Shown in pieces: positions 1 to 8,186 of a stretch of DNA of 32,403 bases (within the stretch, counting starts at the first letter, position 1; each line of letters begins with the position of its first letter). The notes under the pieces were generated by a model, which was given only the letters and a program-made list of their open reading frames with translations, was not told the DNA's origin and searched no databases. This stretch comes from an uncultured Enterocloster sp. GTDB taxonomy: Bacteria > Bacillota > Clostridia > Lachnospirales > Lachnospiraceae. The DNA is taken from assembly GCA_944383785.1 (NCBI GenBank), contig CALWQV010000025.1:1-32403 (forward strand), written 5' to 3'. The translations under genes and the position numbers were made by a program.

Positions 1-19
1 ATCAAGGAGGCTGTGCTTA

Positions 20-118
20 TGAAAACACAAAAGCAAACCATTAACGAGATGATCGCCCAGATAATTGCTGAGGCAAATATGCCGGCAGTATTCGGGTACT
101 CTCTTTCCAGGTGTGAAT
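20..118 (+). CDS. Small ORF, 33 aa, doubtful or truncated gene
   Basis: An ATG at 20 follows an AAGGAGG site at 4-10 with good spacing and opens a 33-residue frame (MKTQKQTINEMIAQ...) that ends at a TAG at 116-118. The first 20 or so residues look like a genuine helical N-terminus; the rest (PAVFGYSLSRCE) does not resemble a natural protein end. It may be the 5' stub of a gene broken by a rearrangement. I do not recognise a family. The opposite strand also has a 66-codon frame over 41-241, which I could not support. Confidence 0.25.
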
Positions 119-133
119 AGTTGCTCTTGTCCG

Positions 134-153
134 ATCACCTAAGGTTAGGTGAT
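134..153. repeat. Near-perfect palindrome upstream of the hydrolase gene
   Basis: The 9-base arms ATCACCTAA and TTAGGTGAT are exact reverse complements separated by GG. The site sits in the 119-345 stretch, which holds no supported gene. It could be an operator, or chance within a decayed gene on either strand. It lies about 130 bases upstream of the promoter at 286-314, too far for a simple repressor site on it. Confidence 0.3.
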
Positions 154-285
154 TCTGACGCCAGATACGCTCCTTTGTATCAATCGCTTCCTCGGCACTT
201 TTAATAACATCTTCAAGCACAGTATCCACATCAAAGTCCAATTGACAATGGACTGCATGGCTGCATTGTTCGATCTACGATGTCC

Positions 286-314
286 TTGACAAGCTTTTGG
301 TATACCTCTACAAT
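286..314 (+). promoter_or_regulatory. Sigma-70-type promoter of the alpha/beta hydrolase gene
   Basis: A consensus -35 TTGACA (286-291) is followed after exactly 17 bases by TACAAT (309-314). Transcription would start near 321, which places the upstream in-frame ATG at 280 outside the transcript and supports the start at 346. Confidence 0.75.
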
Positions 315-345
315 AAAACTATCAAATCTAATGGAGGTATTGAGC

Positions 346-1269
346 ATGCTGCACGAATTAAAGTTCCAATCTTTCAACGAACGCGATACCGTATACGGGT
401 GGATTTATGTTCCGGCCGCCGCTCCAAAGGGGATCGTCCAGCTGATCCACGGCTTTGGCGAACATTCCAGAAGATATCTGCATATGATCGTAAAATTTTT
501 GGATGCGGGATATATTGTGGCCGCCGATGACCATGTGGGACACGGAAAGACCGCTGTGGAAAATGGAAACTGGGGCGACTGGGGCGGCAAGGGATGCCAC
601 ACCATGATGGAAGACGAGCACACCCTCACCACGCTGGTAAAGGAAAAATATCCGGGGCTGCCCTATTTCTTATTTGGGCACAGCATGGGATCGATGATTG
701 CCAGGGATTACGCGGCAAAATACGGAAGCGAGCTTTCCGGAATGACGATTTGCGGAACCTGCGGTGTATTTAGGGGCGCTGCTGAAACAGCCGTCAAGCT
801 TTCCCAGGCCATTGCCCAGGGCAGAGGGGAGGAATCGGATCCCGCTTTTTCGGCGGAGCTGATGGGATGGATGTGCGAATACTGTGGAGATATTAAGATT
901 GGGAATGAATGGATCTGTTCAGACTCCTACGTTCAGCAGGATCACGCGATGGATCCCTTTGACGCTTTTACAAAGCCTACCTCAAACCGGTCCATGTATG
1001 ATTTTACCCAGATGATGGAGGTGATAAACGGCACAGAATGGGCACGGAAGGTTCCTGTTTCACTTCCCATCTATAATATCGCGGGCGACTTAGATCCTGT
1101 AGGGGAATATGGAGAGGGAGTTTATGCCGTGACCAATTGGCTTCGGGCCACCGGGCATAATGTAAAGACAAAATTGTACCCCGGCTACCGGCATGAGATC
1201 CATAATTATAATGAGATAAAGGATGAAGTGGAAGCGGGTATTATCGCTTTTATGGATGAGAATTTGTAG
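346..1269 (+). CDS. Alpha/beta hydrolase (monoacylglycerol lipase / lysophospholipase type)
   Basis: This 307-residue cytoplasmic protein belongs to the serine hydrolase family often called Hydrolase_4 or S33, which cleaves monoacylglycerols, lysophospholipids or other small esters. The oxyanion-side motif HGFGEH is at 35-40, the nucleophile elbow GHSMGS puts the catalytic serine at 113, the likely acid is Asp250 in AGDLDPVG, and His283 in GYRHEIHN completes the triad. Length is normal for the family. The start at 346 is chosen because TGGAGGT lies 8 bases before it and because the promoter lies between it and the earlier ATG at 280. The natural substrate cannot be read from the sequence. No terminator was seen before the next gene, so the two may be co-transcribed. 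Confidence 0.9.
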   Translation: MLHELKFQSFNERDTVYGWIYVPAAAPKGIVQLIHGFGEHSRRYLHMIVKFLDAGYIVAADDHVGHGKTAVENGNWGDWGGKGCHTMMEDEHTLTTLVKEKYPGLPYFLFGHSMGSMIARDYAAKYGSELSGMTICGTCGVFRGAAETAVKLSQAIAQGRGEESDPAFSAELMGWMCEYCGDIKIGNEWICSDSYVQQDHAMDPFDAFTKPTSNRSMYDFTQMMEVINGTEWARKVPVSLPIYNIAGDLDPVGEYGEGVYAVTNWLRATGHNVKTKLYPGYRHEIHNYNEIKDEVEAGIIAFMDENL

Positions 1270-1353
1270 GGTATTCAGCAGAAAAAAGTGACCTTCATTT
1301 GCGATACGAAAGGCAGCGAGCGGAGATATGCAAAAAAGGATCGGGGTGATTGT

Positions 1354-3726
1354 ATGAAAAGAAGGTTGCAGACAGGGATGTGGTGCCTGGTAGCGGCCTG
1401 CGCCTGCTGCCTGTGGGCCTGCGGGGTAAAAGATGCCGGGAGCGGGATGCCGGAGAGCAGCGCTGCAGAAACTGCAGAGGATGGCGCTGAAAGTGTAGCT
1501 GGAGGCTCACAGACAGGCAGTCAGTCCCCAAATGAGAGCGCAGAGGGAGATTTCCGGATTCCACAGATGAAGCCGGAGGAATTTCCTAAGGTGGACGGCT
1601 CCACCGCTACCCTGCCTCTGACCCAGGGGCTTTACCGCCTGACAACGGGGAGCAGCGAGGAAGAGGCGTTGGAGGCGGTGGTTCACACAAAGACCACCAG
1701 TGCCTACTACCAGTTGCTTTATGGAGGGGCGGATCTGGTGGTGGCTTATGAAGCGCCAGAGTCTTTTTTTGAGGACGCCAAGGAACAGGAGGTAAAGCTG
1801 GAGATTAAGCCTATTGGAAAGGACGCCCTGGTCTTTTTGGCCAATGAGGGTAATCCGGTTTCCTCCCTGACACAGACGCAGCTGGTGGATATCTACTCCG
1901 GGAAGTTTGCCAACTGGAGCCAGGTTGGGGGAGAGGATCAGGAGATCGTGGCCTTTCAGCGACCGTCCGGCTCGGGAAGCCAGACCTTGATGGAAAAGCT
2001 GGTGATGGGCCAGACGCCTATGGAGGAGGCTCCCATGGATCAGATTCAATCGGAGATGGGAGAGCTGATTGATGCTGTGGCTTCCTACAAAAATGAGCAA
2101 AACGCGATGGGGTATTCCGTCTACTTTTACGCTAGAAATATGTATGCCCAGCCGGATTTAAAGTTCATGGCGGTGGACGGGGTACTGCCGGACAATGAAA
2201 CCATCCGCTCGGGACAGTATCCCTATGTGAATGAATTTTACGCGGCAGTCCGAGAGGACGAGCCGGAGGGAACGAGAGCCAGGGAGTTGTTTGACTGGCT
2301 GACAGAGGACGAGGGGCAGGCATTCATTGAGAGTCTGGGGTATGTGAGCGTAACCGCGCCGGAACAAACATTTCCCGCCTTACCGGCTGAGGCTGGGGAG
2401 AAAGGGCAGCTGGAACTGGCAGATGGGGCTATGCTGCTTTTGGACGGCAGCCTGATCAGCGAGAACGAAGGGATTGTCCAGGTGAAGGCAGATGGGAGTT
2501 CCTATTGGCTTACGAAGGATTATGGGCTTTATGGACAGCAGGCCCTGGTGGTGGAGCCAGGAGAGGCGTTTTTGGTGGAAGATTCGGAAGAGCAAAAGCG
2601 GGGTGTGCGGGATACAGGCGGCAGGGAGATAATTCCGGCAGAATATGATTGGATTTCGGAGAAGACGGGAGGCGGATACCGTGCATCCCTAGATTCTAAA
2701 ACCCTGCTGTTTGACGGTCAGGGAAAGAAGCTTTTAGAGGTAGGCGGAGACGGGAAAACAGTGGTGGAGGCAGATGACTGCTTGTGGGAGATCGATCAGC
2801 AGTCCGGGCAGACGGTGATTTACGACTGGAACGGAAGGCAGGCCGGCAGCGTTTCGCTGGGGGATTATGGGACGCTTCAGTATGCTTATGATAAAGGAAA
2901 CGGCTTGATTTACGTATCTTTTAAAGAGCGTTCAGATGTGCTGCTTCACTCGGACGGCAGCCTCTATTTGGATTATGGAAGAACAATTCCGGATTTTGCG
3001 TGGGACGCCGTAACCGGCGGGGACGAATGGGAGCTTGCAGAGGTTTTCTGTCCGGGAAACGGGCCTCTGGTTGGACTCTGCAGTTTAGGGAAAGGAGTTC
3101 TTTATGATATTGAAAGCCAGAGCCTTGTATCGCAGCCTGGGGACCAGGTTTCCTGTATAGAATATGAAGATGTATTTCATTTGACCCGAAACGGCCGGAA
3201 AAGCCTTTTAAATTCCGATGGAGAGAAGCTGGTGGACCAGCAGGGGAATCCGATGGAGTATGTGGCTGGGGAAGGAATTTACTACCGGGTGAAGACCGAT
3301 TCAGGCAAGGAGTCGGGTGAGGTGGTGATCGGGGACGGAAAAGGCGGGTTCCAGTACCGGCTTAAAGCGCCTTTTCAGTGGAATGTTACGGTGGACGCGG
3401 TCAGCGACCATGTGTTTCTGGTAAGCGATGAAGGCGACGAACGGAGCTATCTGTTTGTAGGGGAGAAAATGGTGCTGGAGACGGAGGACAGCAGCCTGTG
3501 GGCTTCAGAACTGCCGGGAGGCTGGATCGAACTGTACCGTGTAGGAATTGGCACGAGGATTTACAACAGCCAGGGCGGGCTGGAGGCAGAACTGGGACAG
3601 GAGGATGCCCTGATTCTGGCGGACGAGGCGGCCATTGTGACACAGGAGGGGAATTACGTCTATGTGCGGGACCGCCAACAGAGGACGGCGGCGCGTTTTT
3701 TGTATGGGCCTTATTGGGAGGATTAG
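1354..3726 (+). CDS. Lipoprotein with PstS-like binding domain and WG-like repeats
   Basis: The 790-residue product starts with a lipoprotein signal (MKRRLQTG, hydrophobic stretch, LWAC with the lipid cysteine at residue 23) and a Ser/Gly/Glu-rich linker to about residue 60. Residues about 65-335 match the PBP_like_2/PstS fold: a KTTSAYYQLL helix, SLTQTQLVDIYSGKFANWSQVGG, and the anion-binding loop RPSGSGSQT. The remaining 430 residues are beta-rich, with segments such as RDTGGREIIPAEYDWI typical of WG repeats, probably forming a propeller-like domain outside the cell. No pst transporter genes are nearby, so it is more likely a sensor or adhesin-like binding protein than part of an ABC importer. 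GGGGTGAT before the ATG at 1354 acts as ribosome site; an in-frame GTG at 1288 has no such site. The fold is firm, the ligand is unknown. Confidence 0.8.
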   Translation: MKRRLQTGMWCLVAACACCLWACGVKDAGSGMPESSAAETAEDGAESVAGGSQTGSQSPNESAEGDFRIPQMKPEEFPKVDGSTATLPLTQGLYRLTTGSSEEEALEAVVHTKTTSAYYQLLYGGADLVVAYEAPESFFEDAKEQEVKLEIKPIGKDALVFLANEGNPVSSLTQTQLVDIYSGKFANWSQVGGEDQEIVAFQRPSGSGSQTLMEKLVMGQTPMEEAPMDQIQSEMGELIDAVASYKNEQNAMGYSVYFYARNMYAQPDLKFMAVDGVLPDNETIRSGQYPYVNEFYAAVREDEPEGTRARELFDWLTEDEGQAFIESLGYVSVTAPEQTFPALPAEAGEKGQLELADGAMLLLDGSLISENEGIVQVKADGSSYWLTKDYGLYGQQALVVEPGEAFLVEDSEEQKRGVRDTGGREIIPAEYDWISEKTGGGYRASLDSKTLLFDGQGKKLLEVGGDGKTVVEADDCLWEIDQQSGQTVIYDWNGRQAGSVSLGDYGTLQYAYDKGNGLIYVSFKERSDVLLHSDGSLYLDYGRTIPDFAWDAVTGGDEWELAEVFCPGNGPLVGLCSLGKGVLYDIESQSLVSQPGDQVSCIEYEDVFHLTRNGRKSLLNSDGEKLVDQQGNPMEYVAGEGIYYRVKTDSGKESGEVVIGDGKGGFQYRLKAPFQWNVTVDAVSDHVFLVSDEGDERSYLFVGEKMVLETEDSSLWASELPGGWIELYRVGIGTRIYNSQGGLEAELGQEDALILADEAAIVTQEGNYVYVRDRQQRTAARFLYGPYWED

Positions 3727-3754
3727 GAGATCTTCCCTCAGGTATAGATCTCCT
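3725..3754. terminator. Hairpin between convergent genes
   Basis: GGAGATCT (3726-3733) pairs with AGATCTCC (3746-3753), extended by one A-T pair. The stem overlaps the stop codons of the plus-strand lipoprotein gene (3724-3726) and the minus-strand lysR gene (3738-3740). Only a short T run follows on the plus strand and none on the minus strand, so it is a plausible but weak shared terminator. Confidence 0.45.
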
Positions 3755-4646
3755 TTAAAATGCGTACCATTTCCGCAGCAGGCTTGGAAAGCTCGGAATC
3801 CTTCGGGTAGGCGGCTACAAAAGTCCACCAAGCCTCATAGCTGTCCTCCAGATGGCAGAAGTATGGGGCGGCGGGGCAGGTAAAAAGGCTGATATAGCTC
3901 TGAGGCATGAGGGTGATGCCGATTCCCACGCTGGCTACCCGCATGGCGGTTTCCACGCTGCTGGTCATGAAGGTGATGTCCGGTGTGACGCCGGCCCTGG
4001 CTAGAATCTGGTCGGTGACCTGGCGCACCCGCTGGGACGGATAGGCTAAAATATATTTTTCATCTGCGCAGAGGCGGGGGTCGATATAAGGCTTCCCGTC
4101 TTTTTCGTAGATGTGCTGGACCAGAGGACTGTTTTTGGCCACAACCATTACGTAAGGATCCCGTGCGATGGGCTCATAGTCCGCTTCCACGCTGTGAAAG
4201 GGGATGTGCATCAGAGCGATATCCACATCGTTGTGGGCCAGGGACTTTTCCAGGTCCGCAGAGCGGCTTTCCGTAATCAGGACATCGATATTAGGATAGA
4301 GTTCTTTATATTTGGGCAAGAGCATGGGAAATACATAGGAGCCCAGATGGACGGTGGCACCTACCTGTATTTTGCCCTTATGAAGGCTGTTGATATTGCA
4401 AAGCTCTACCTCAAAATCATTGCACAGCTTCAGGATTTTTTCAGCCGTGCGGATATAGCACTCTCCGGTATAAGTGGGCTTTAAGCCGTTGGCGCTGCGG
4501 CTGAAAAGTTTTGCTCCAAGGGAACCTTCAAGGCGGTTTAAAAACAGGCTCAAGGCCGGCTGGCTCATATACAGTTTCGCGGCGGCTTTGGAAATGCTTC
4601 CCTCCCGCGCAATGGTCAAAACAAGCTCGCAGTCTCTCTGGTTCAT
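3738..4646 (-). CDS. LysR-family transcriptional regulator
   Basis: The protein of 302 residues has the usual LysR layout. The N-terminal winged helix-turn-helix contains ITIAREGSISKAAAKLYMSQ and PALSLFLNRLE, followed by GAKLFSR; a periplasmic-binding-like effector domain runs from about residue 90 to the end. The start at 4646 is preceded by AGGAGGATC, whereas a longer in-frame start at 4733 would overlap the upstream gene and lacks such a site. It is the last gene of the minus-strand operon that starts at 7901, so it most likely controls the DUF6282 hydrolase and the SLC13 carrier in response to their substrate. That role is inferred from position only. Confidence 0.92.
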   Translation of the reverse strand: MNQRDCELVLTIAREGSISKAAAKLYMSQPALSLFLNRLEGSLGAKLFSRSANGLKPTYTGECYIRTAEKILKLCNDFEVELCNINSLHKGKIQVGATVHLGSYVFPMLLPKYKELYPNIDVLITESRSADLEKSLAHNDVDIALMHIPFHSVEADYEPIARDPYVMVVAKNSPLVQHIYEKDGKPYIDPRLCADEKYILAYPSQRVRQVTDQILARAGVTPDITFMTSSVETAMRVASVGIGITLMPQSYISLFTCPAAPYFCHLEDSYEAWWTFVAAYPKDSELSKPAAEMVRILKEIYT

Positions 4647-4668
4647 AAGCGATCCTCCTGATACGGGC

Positions 4669-4705
4669 AATACACCGTCTGCAAAAAAGCCGCAGGCGGT
4701 GTATT
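4669..4705. repeat. Inverted repeat in the DUF6282-lysR gap
   Basis: AATACACCGTCTGC (4669-4682) pairs over 14 positions, one a G-T wobble, with GCAGGCGGTGTATT (4692-4705), leaving a 9-base loop. It lies just upstream of the lysR ribosome site. On the minus strand the T run lies in the loop rather than after the stem, so it is not a standard terminator. It may be an RNA stability or attenuation element, or an autoregulatory operator. Confidence 0.5.
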
Positions 4706-4725
4706 CCTTATAAAATAAAGCAAAT

Positions 4726-5580
4726 TTATCCAATAACTTTTTCCGGGTTTTCGTGGGTCATGCGGTGGACTTCCTCGGCGGAAAATCCGCAGTCCAGCAT
4801 GGCGTCCATAAACATCATAAGCCCTTCTGCCGGAAATTCAAGTCCTTTCTGCCCCCGGTCTGTGGCCATGAAGCAGTTTTCAGGACCAAGCTCCTTGATA
4901 GTCTGGGCCATATATTCCGCAGTGATCAGGTTCAAGCCTACATCAAACCACAGCTTTTCGACAATGACGCCTTTCATTACCAGAAGCTTCTGAATCTCAA
5001 TGGGTACCATGGTGCAGGCCCAGTCGGGGTGGGTGAGGATGGTTTTGATTCCACGCTCCCTGGCGGCTGTGCAGACGGCGATGGACTCGCCGATGCTGAT
5101 ATGTCCGGTGGCAACTGCCGCGCCGTACTCCTTAACCAGATCCAGGATATCGTAAACCTCCGGCTTCAGATTCCCCTCATCATCCAGAAGACGGATGCCG
5201 GGGTGATTCAGCTTGCCGTCTATTTTCGAGTATTCGATCTGGTTGCGTGAGTGGATGGTAGGCATCCAGATGATCTTGGCTCCCAGCTCCAGGCTTTTCT
5301 GGGCGGCGATGGGGTTTAATCCGCCTACGGAAAGGTTCATAACGGCGGAGCCGTAGGCCTTTGCCTTGTAGCCCATGGAGTTGACCAGATGGGCTCTGGC
5401 GGGTGTGGGATCCAGATGGTTTTTCAGCATAACGCCGGCCATCTTGTATTCGTCCGCCTGGCGCATCAATTCAAAATCGTCCAGAGAACGGGGAAAGAAA
5501 TCAGGCGACGTATGAGTGTGAAGGTCGTATGCACCTTCCATCAGCTTTAAAACCTGTTCATTTCTTGGCTGATACATCAT
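4726..5580 (-). CDS. DUF6282 family metal-dependent hydrolase (amidohydrolase-like)
   Basis: The 284-residue product carries the metal-binding start of the amidohydrolase/PHP type TIM barrels: YDLHTHTSPD with His21 and His23. Further candidate ligands follow in KNHLDPT (His55), TGHIS and LTHPDWA, and an acidic ATDRGQ near the end. I match it to the DUF6282 family, whose substrates are not established. AAGGAGCG lies before the double ATG at 5575-5580. It sits 16 bases downstream of the SLC13 carrier gene and 79 bases upstream of lysR, so a role in hydrolysing the imported compound, for instance a cyclic amide or lactone, is a reasonable inference. No membrane segment or signal peptide is visible. 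Confidence 0.85.
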   Translation of the reverse strand: MMYQPRNEQVLKLMEGAYDLHTHTSPDFFPRSLDDFELMRQADEYKMAGVMLKNHLDPTPARAHLVNSMGYKAKAYGSAVMNLSVGGLNPIAAQKSLELGAKIIWMPTIHSRNQIEYSKIDGKLNHPGIRLLDDEGNLKPEVYDILDLVKEYGAAVATGHISIGESIAVCTAARERGIKTILTHPDWACTMVPIEIQKLLVMKGVIVEKLWFDVGLNLITAEYMAQTIKELGPENCFMATDRGQKGLEFPAEGLMMFMDAMLDCGFSAEEVHRMTHENPEKVIG

Positions 5581-5596
5581 GAAACGCTCCTTTCAT

Positions 5597-6892
5597 TTAG
5601 AAGATCGGGTACAGAATACCGGTCCAGGCAACTCCTACAATGATCATGATCAGGCTGGGGATAATGGACTGGAGGAATACGCTCTTAAAATCATATCCGC
5701 CGGCGGCCATGGTAAGAGGAATCAGCGGGCAGGACATGGGAGTGCTGTAAGCGGAGGTAGAAGCAATATTTACCAGTACGGCGGCTCCAATGGGGCTGAT
5801 GCCCATCACCTTTACAGTAGCCAGTACCAGAGGCATAAGGGACCACATAACGGCGCTGTTTAACATAAACTGGGTTACGATAAAAGCGGCCAGGAAGATG
5901 ATCAGGTAAACCATGAAGGTGTTGTTTACGGAGGTAGCCAGGTCGGCGATCAGCTTTCCGATCAGGTCGGCCGCGCCGGTGTTGGTTAAAGCGCCGCCCA
6001 TGGACAGAGCGCCTGCGAATACGGCAAAGTAGGATACAGGCAGGGCGTCATTGATCTGCTTGCCTCTTAAAACGCCGGTTACAACCATCATAACAGCGCC
6101 GGCCAGGGCAATGATCCAGGGCTGAAGCCCAAGAGCTCCGGAGAACAGCAGAACCGCGCAGGTGGCAAAGAAGATAATGTATCCGCATTTCTCCTGGAAG
6201 GGAGGAAGGGGAGCTTCTTCTTTTTTCGCGGCAGCGGGGCTGCTGGCGGAGATGGCTACCGGGGGCTCGTCGGGAGCAAGCCGCAGGCCAACGGTCATAA
6301 TATAGATGCAGACGATCACAATGCCGGGAAGGCGCAGCAGGAAGGGATGGAATACAGACAGGTCGCTTCCTGTGATCTCAAAGGTTTCCAGCAGGGAGTT
6401 GACCTGCATGGGGAAGGCGTATCCCGCGCCTAAGGGCAGCCATGCCATAGTGGCAAGAAGCATGATGGCCAGAGGATACATTACCTTGGAACGCTTTACG
6501 CCGATCTCGTCTACGGATGCACCCAGAAGGGGAGCTACGATGGAGAACTCGGCAACTGCCTGTCCGATAAACTGGCAGAGGATGACGCCCAGGATCATGT
6601 AGCCGAAGAAAACCTTGCGGACGGAGCCATGGGCCAGCTCATTCACTTTTCGGGCCAGCTTTTTGACGAACTGGGTTCTGGTAAAGCCTGCGGATACCAC
6701 AAACATGCAGACGCATAGCCACAGGTTTGCGTTTCCGAAGTAGGTGGTGGCATCTTCGGAAGAGATGCAGCCGGTAAGGTAGAATAAAATCAGCGACGAC
6801 ATAGCCACCACGCCCATAGGCAGTTTGTTGGACAGATAGCCAATGATGGTGAGGGCGCTGATTGTGAGACAGATAATCATTTGTGTTGACAT
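5597..6892 (-). CDS. SLC13/DASS-type anion transporter
   Basis: This 431-residue membrane protein has about eleven hydrophobic segments in two halves separated by a charged cytosolic linker (about 211-233, rich in Ala, Lys and Glu, then PLPPFQEKCG). The order and spacing fit the SLC13 family of sodium- or proton-coupled di- and tricarboxylate or sulfate carriers, including the paired hairpin regions near AVAEFSIVAPLLGAS and TSAYSTPMSCPLIPLT, where a SNT-like motif normally binds sodium and carboxylate. Those motifs are diverged (STSAYSTP), so the exact anion is unclear. GGGGG lies 8 bases before the ATG. It lies between a serine hydrolase gene and the DUF6282 gene in one operon and probably supplies their substrate. 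Confidence 0.88.
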   Translation of the reverse strand: MSTQMIICLTISALTIIGYLSNKLPMGVVAMSSLILFYLTGCISSEDATTYFGNANLWLCVCMFVVSAGFTRTQFVKKLARKVNELAHGSVRKVFFGYMILGVILCQFIGQAVAEFSIVAPLLGASVDEIGVKRSKVMYPLAIMLLATMAWLPLGAGYAFPMQVNSLLETFEITGSDLSVFHPFLLRLPGIVIVCIYIMTVGLRLAPDEPPVAISASSPAAAKKEEAPLPPFQEKCGYIIFFATCAVLLFSGALGLQPWIIALAGAVMMVVTGVLRGKQINDALPVSYFAVFAGALSMGGALTNTGAADLIGKLIADLATSVNNTFMVYLIIFLAAFIVTQFMLNSAVMWSLMPLVLATVKVMGISPIGAAVLVNIASTSAYSTPMSCPLIPLTMAAGGYDFKSVFLQSIIPSLIMIIVGVAWTGILYPIF

Positions 6893-6956
6893 TTCATTTC
6901 CCCCTTATTGTGTAGAGTGTAAGTATAGCGTGCTGCGGCGCTTTCGCGCTCCCTCC

Positions 6957-7901
6957 TTACCGCAGCTGAGGTACGATGGTGTCCCAGACGGCGTCTAAAA
7001 GGGCCTGAGTCTGGAATTCATAGGAAGTCAGTGAGACGGCCGCATCGTAGTCTGGAAGGACGATGCCCAGCTGCCCGGCCCAGCCAAATAAGTAGTAGGC
7101 ATTGTCGCGGTAGTTCCTCCATACGAAAAATCCATATCCGGCGGTGGAATCATCACTGCCTTCTTTGCCGGCGGGCGCGTTTTCCACCTGTTTGCTGACA
7201 GCCTGGGCCATATATTCTCTGGATACAAGCTGCTTCCCGTTCCACTCTCCCTGCTGTAAGAAAAGCCGGGTAAGCCGGGCAAATTCCCTGGCTGAGAGCA
7301 TCAGCCCGCCCGGGCCGCAGGTATAGCCTAATGGATCTGTACCCCACTGGGGATTGTGAATCTCCATAGGCTCAAAAAGCCTGGGCCGCAGCCAGTCGAG
7401 TACGTTTGTGCCGGTCAGCTGGGTGATCATCCGCGTGATCAGATGTGGGCAGGAATTATTATACACAAATTTTTCTCCGGGCTTTAGATCCAGAGGCTGA
7501 GAAAAGGTGTAGTTGACCCAGTCCTTATTTTCCAGGTCATCTCTGTTTACAGTTCCGGGAATCAGGGAGTAGCCGTCCATCAGCTTTTTGCTGTGGCCGC
7601 TGCACATGGTCAGCAGATGGCGGACCGTCACCTTATGCCAGGCCGGGTCATAGGAATCCGGCAGGTGGCTGGAGAGAACGTCCGCCGGACAGGTATCCAG
7701 GGTAAAGAGCCCCTCGTCAATGGCCATGCCGGCAGCCAGACTTACAACGCTTTTGGTTGCGGAGTGAATCTCGCACCGGCGGTCCGTAGGCTGGAAGTGA
7801 AAAGCCGCAGTCTCCTCGCCGTGCTGCTGGACAATCGCATGATTAACGCCTAGCTTTTTCTGGCAAATCGCTTCCGCAAATGGCACAATATCAAGTTTCA
7901 A
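6957..7901 (-). CDS. Serine hydrolase of the beta-lactamase/esterase family
   Basis: The 314-residue protein matches the class C beta-lactamase-like family (PF00144) of esterases, peptidases and carboxypeptidases. The nucleophile motif SATK puts Ser47 and Lys50 in the active site, YNN at 147-149 is the second motif, and GWAG at 273-276 stands where HxG or KTG is usually found. No signal peptide is seen, so a cytosolic esterase or amidase is more likely than a true lactamase. The start is a TTG at 7901, supported by AGGAGGT 7 bases upstream; no ATG fits. It is the first gene of the operon with the carrier, DUF6282 and lysR genes, about 64 bases before the carrier, which suggests a catabolic rather than a cell wall role. 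Confidence 0.88.
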   Translation of the reverse strand: MKLDIVPFAEAICQKKLGVNHAIVQQHGEETAAFHFQPTDRRCEIHSATKSVVSLAAGMAIDEGLFTLDTCPADVLSSHLPDSYDPAWHKVTVRHLLTMCSGHSKKLMDGYSLIPGTVNRDDLENKDWVNYTFSQPLDLKPGEKFVYNNSCPHLITRMITQLTGTNVLDWLRPRLFEPMEIHNPQWGTDPLGYTCGPGGLMLSAREFARLTRLFLQQGEWNGKQLVSREYMAQAVSKQVENAPAGKEGSDDSTAGYGFFVWRNYRDNAYYLFGWAGQLGIVLPDYDAAVSLTSYEFQTQALLDAVWDTIVPQLR

Positions 7902-7920
7902 AGCAGTACCTCCTAAATGA

Positions 7921-7964
7921 TACCATCAAGCCGTTCAGACGAAAAATCCGGCGGTCTGATGGTA
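7921..7964 (-). promoter_or_regulatory. Structured 5' leader before the serine hydrolase gene
   Basis: On the minus strand TACCATCA pairs with TGATGGTA (arms 7957-7964 and 7921-7928), and inside it CAGAC can pair with GTCTG; a CCG/CGG pairing competes with the inner stem. The element ends a few bases before the AGGAGGT ribosome site and lies inside the predicted transcript. It could control translation of the operon. I do not recognise it as a known riboswitch class. Confidence 0.4.
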
Positions 7965-8000
7965 AAAATACAAAACAGCGCTATCTTGTTTGTTGAAAAT

Positions 8001-8029
8001 ATTATATAATCCTCGGATAACAAAATCAA
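8001..8029 (-). promoter_or_regulatory. Promoter of the serine hydrolase-SLC13-DUF6282-lysR operon
   Basis: On the minus strand TTGATT (8024-8029) is followed after 17 bases by TATAAT (8001-8006). The surroundings are AT-rich. Transcription would begin near 7994, leaving a leader of about 90 bases that contains the hairpin at 7921-7964. Confidence 0.65.
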
Positions 8030-8186
8030 ATTTATATATATTGTACATGATATAACAGAAATGTAATACCGCGCAAAAATCCAGGACGGAGGGAAAACGA
8101 GAGCAAGGGCGGGCTTCGTCAGAATTTCTTTCGGGATTCTGCCGGGAAGACAGACTCCTGCCGGTGATTACCCTGGTGGACAAGAT

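Noticed and set aside
41..241. Reverse-strand 66-codon frame near the window start
   Set aside because: No ribosome site or recognisable family, and it overlaps the small plus-strand ORF and the palindrome; coding could not be decided.
1507..2100. Long reverse-strand frame inside the lipoprotein gene
   Set aside because: The composition is that of an antisense shadow, with no ribosome site; the plus-strand gene is clearly the coding one.
8038..8048. ATATTGTACAT, similar to the shared promoter motif, near the minus-strand operon promoter
   Set aside because: One mismatch in an AT-rich palindromic setting, no ATTTTAAACT partner at the fixed distance, and a different position relative to -35. 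Not enough to add a third site.
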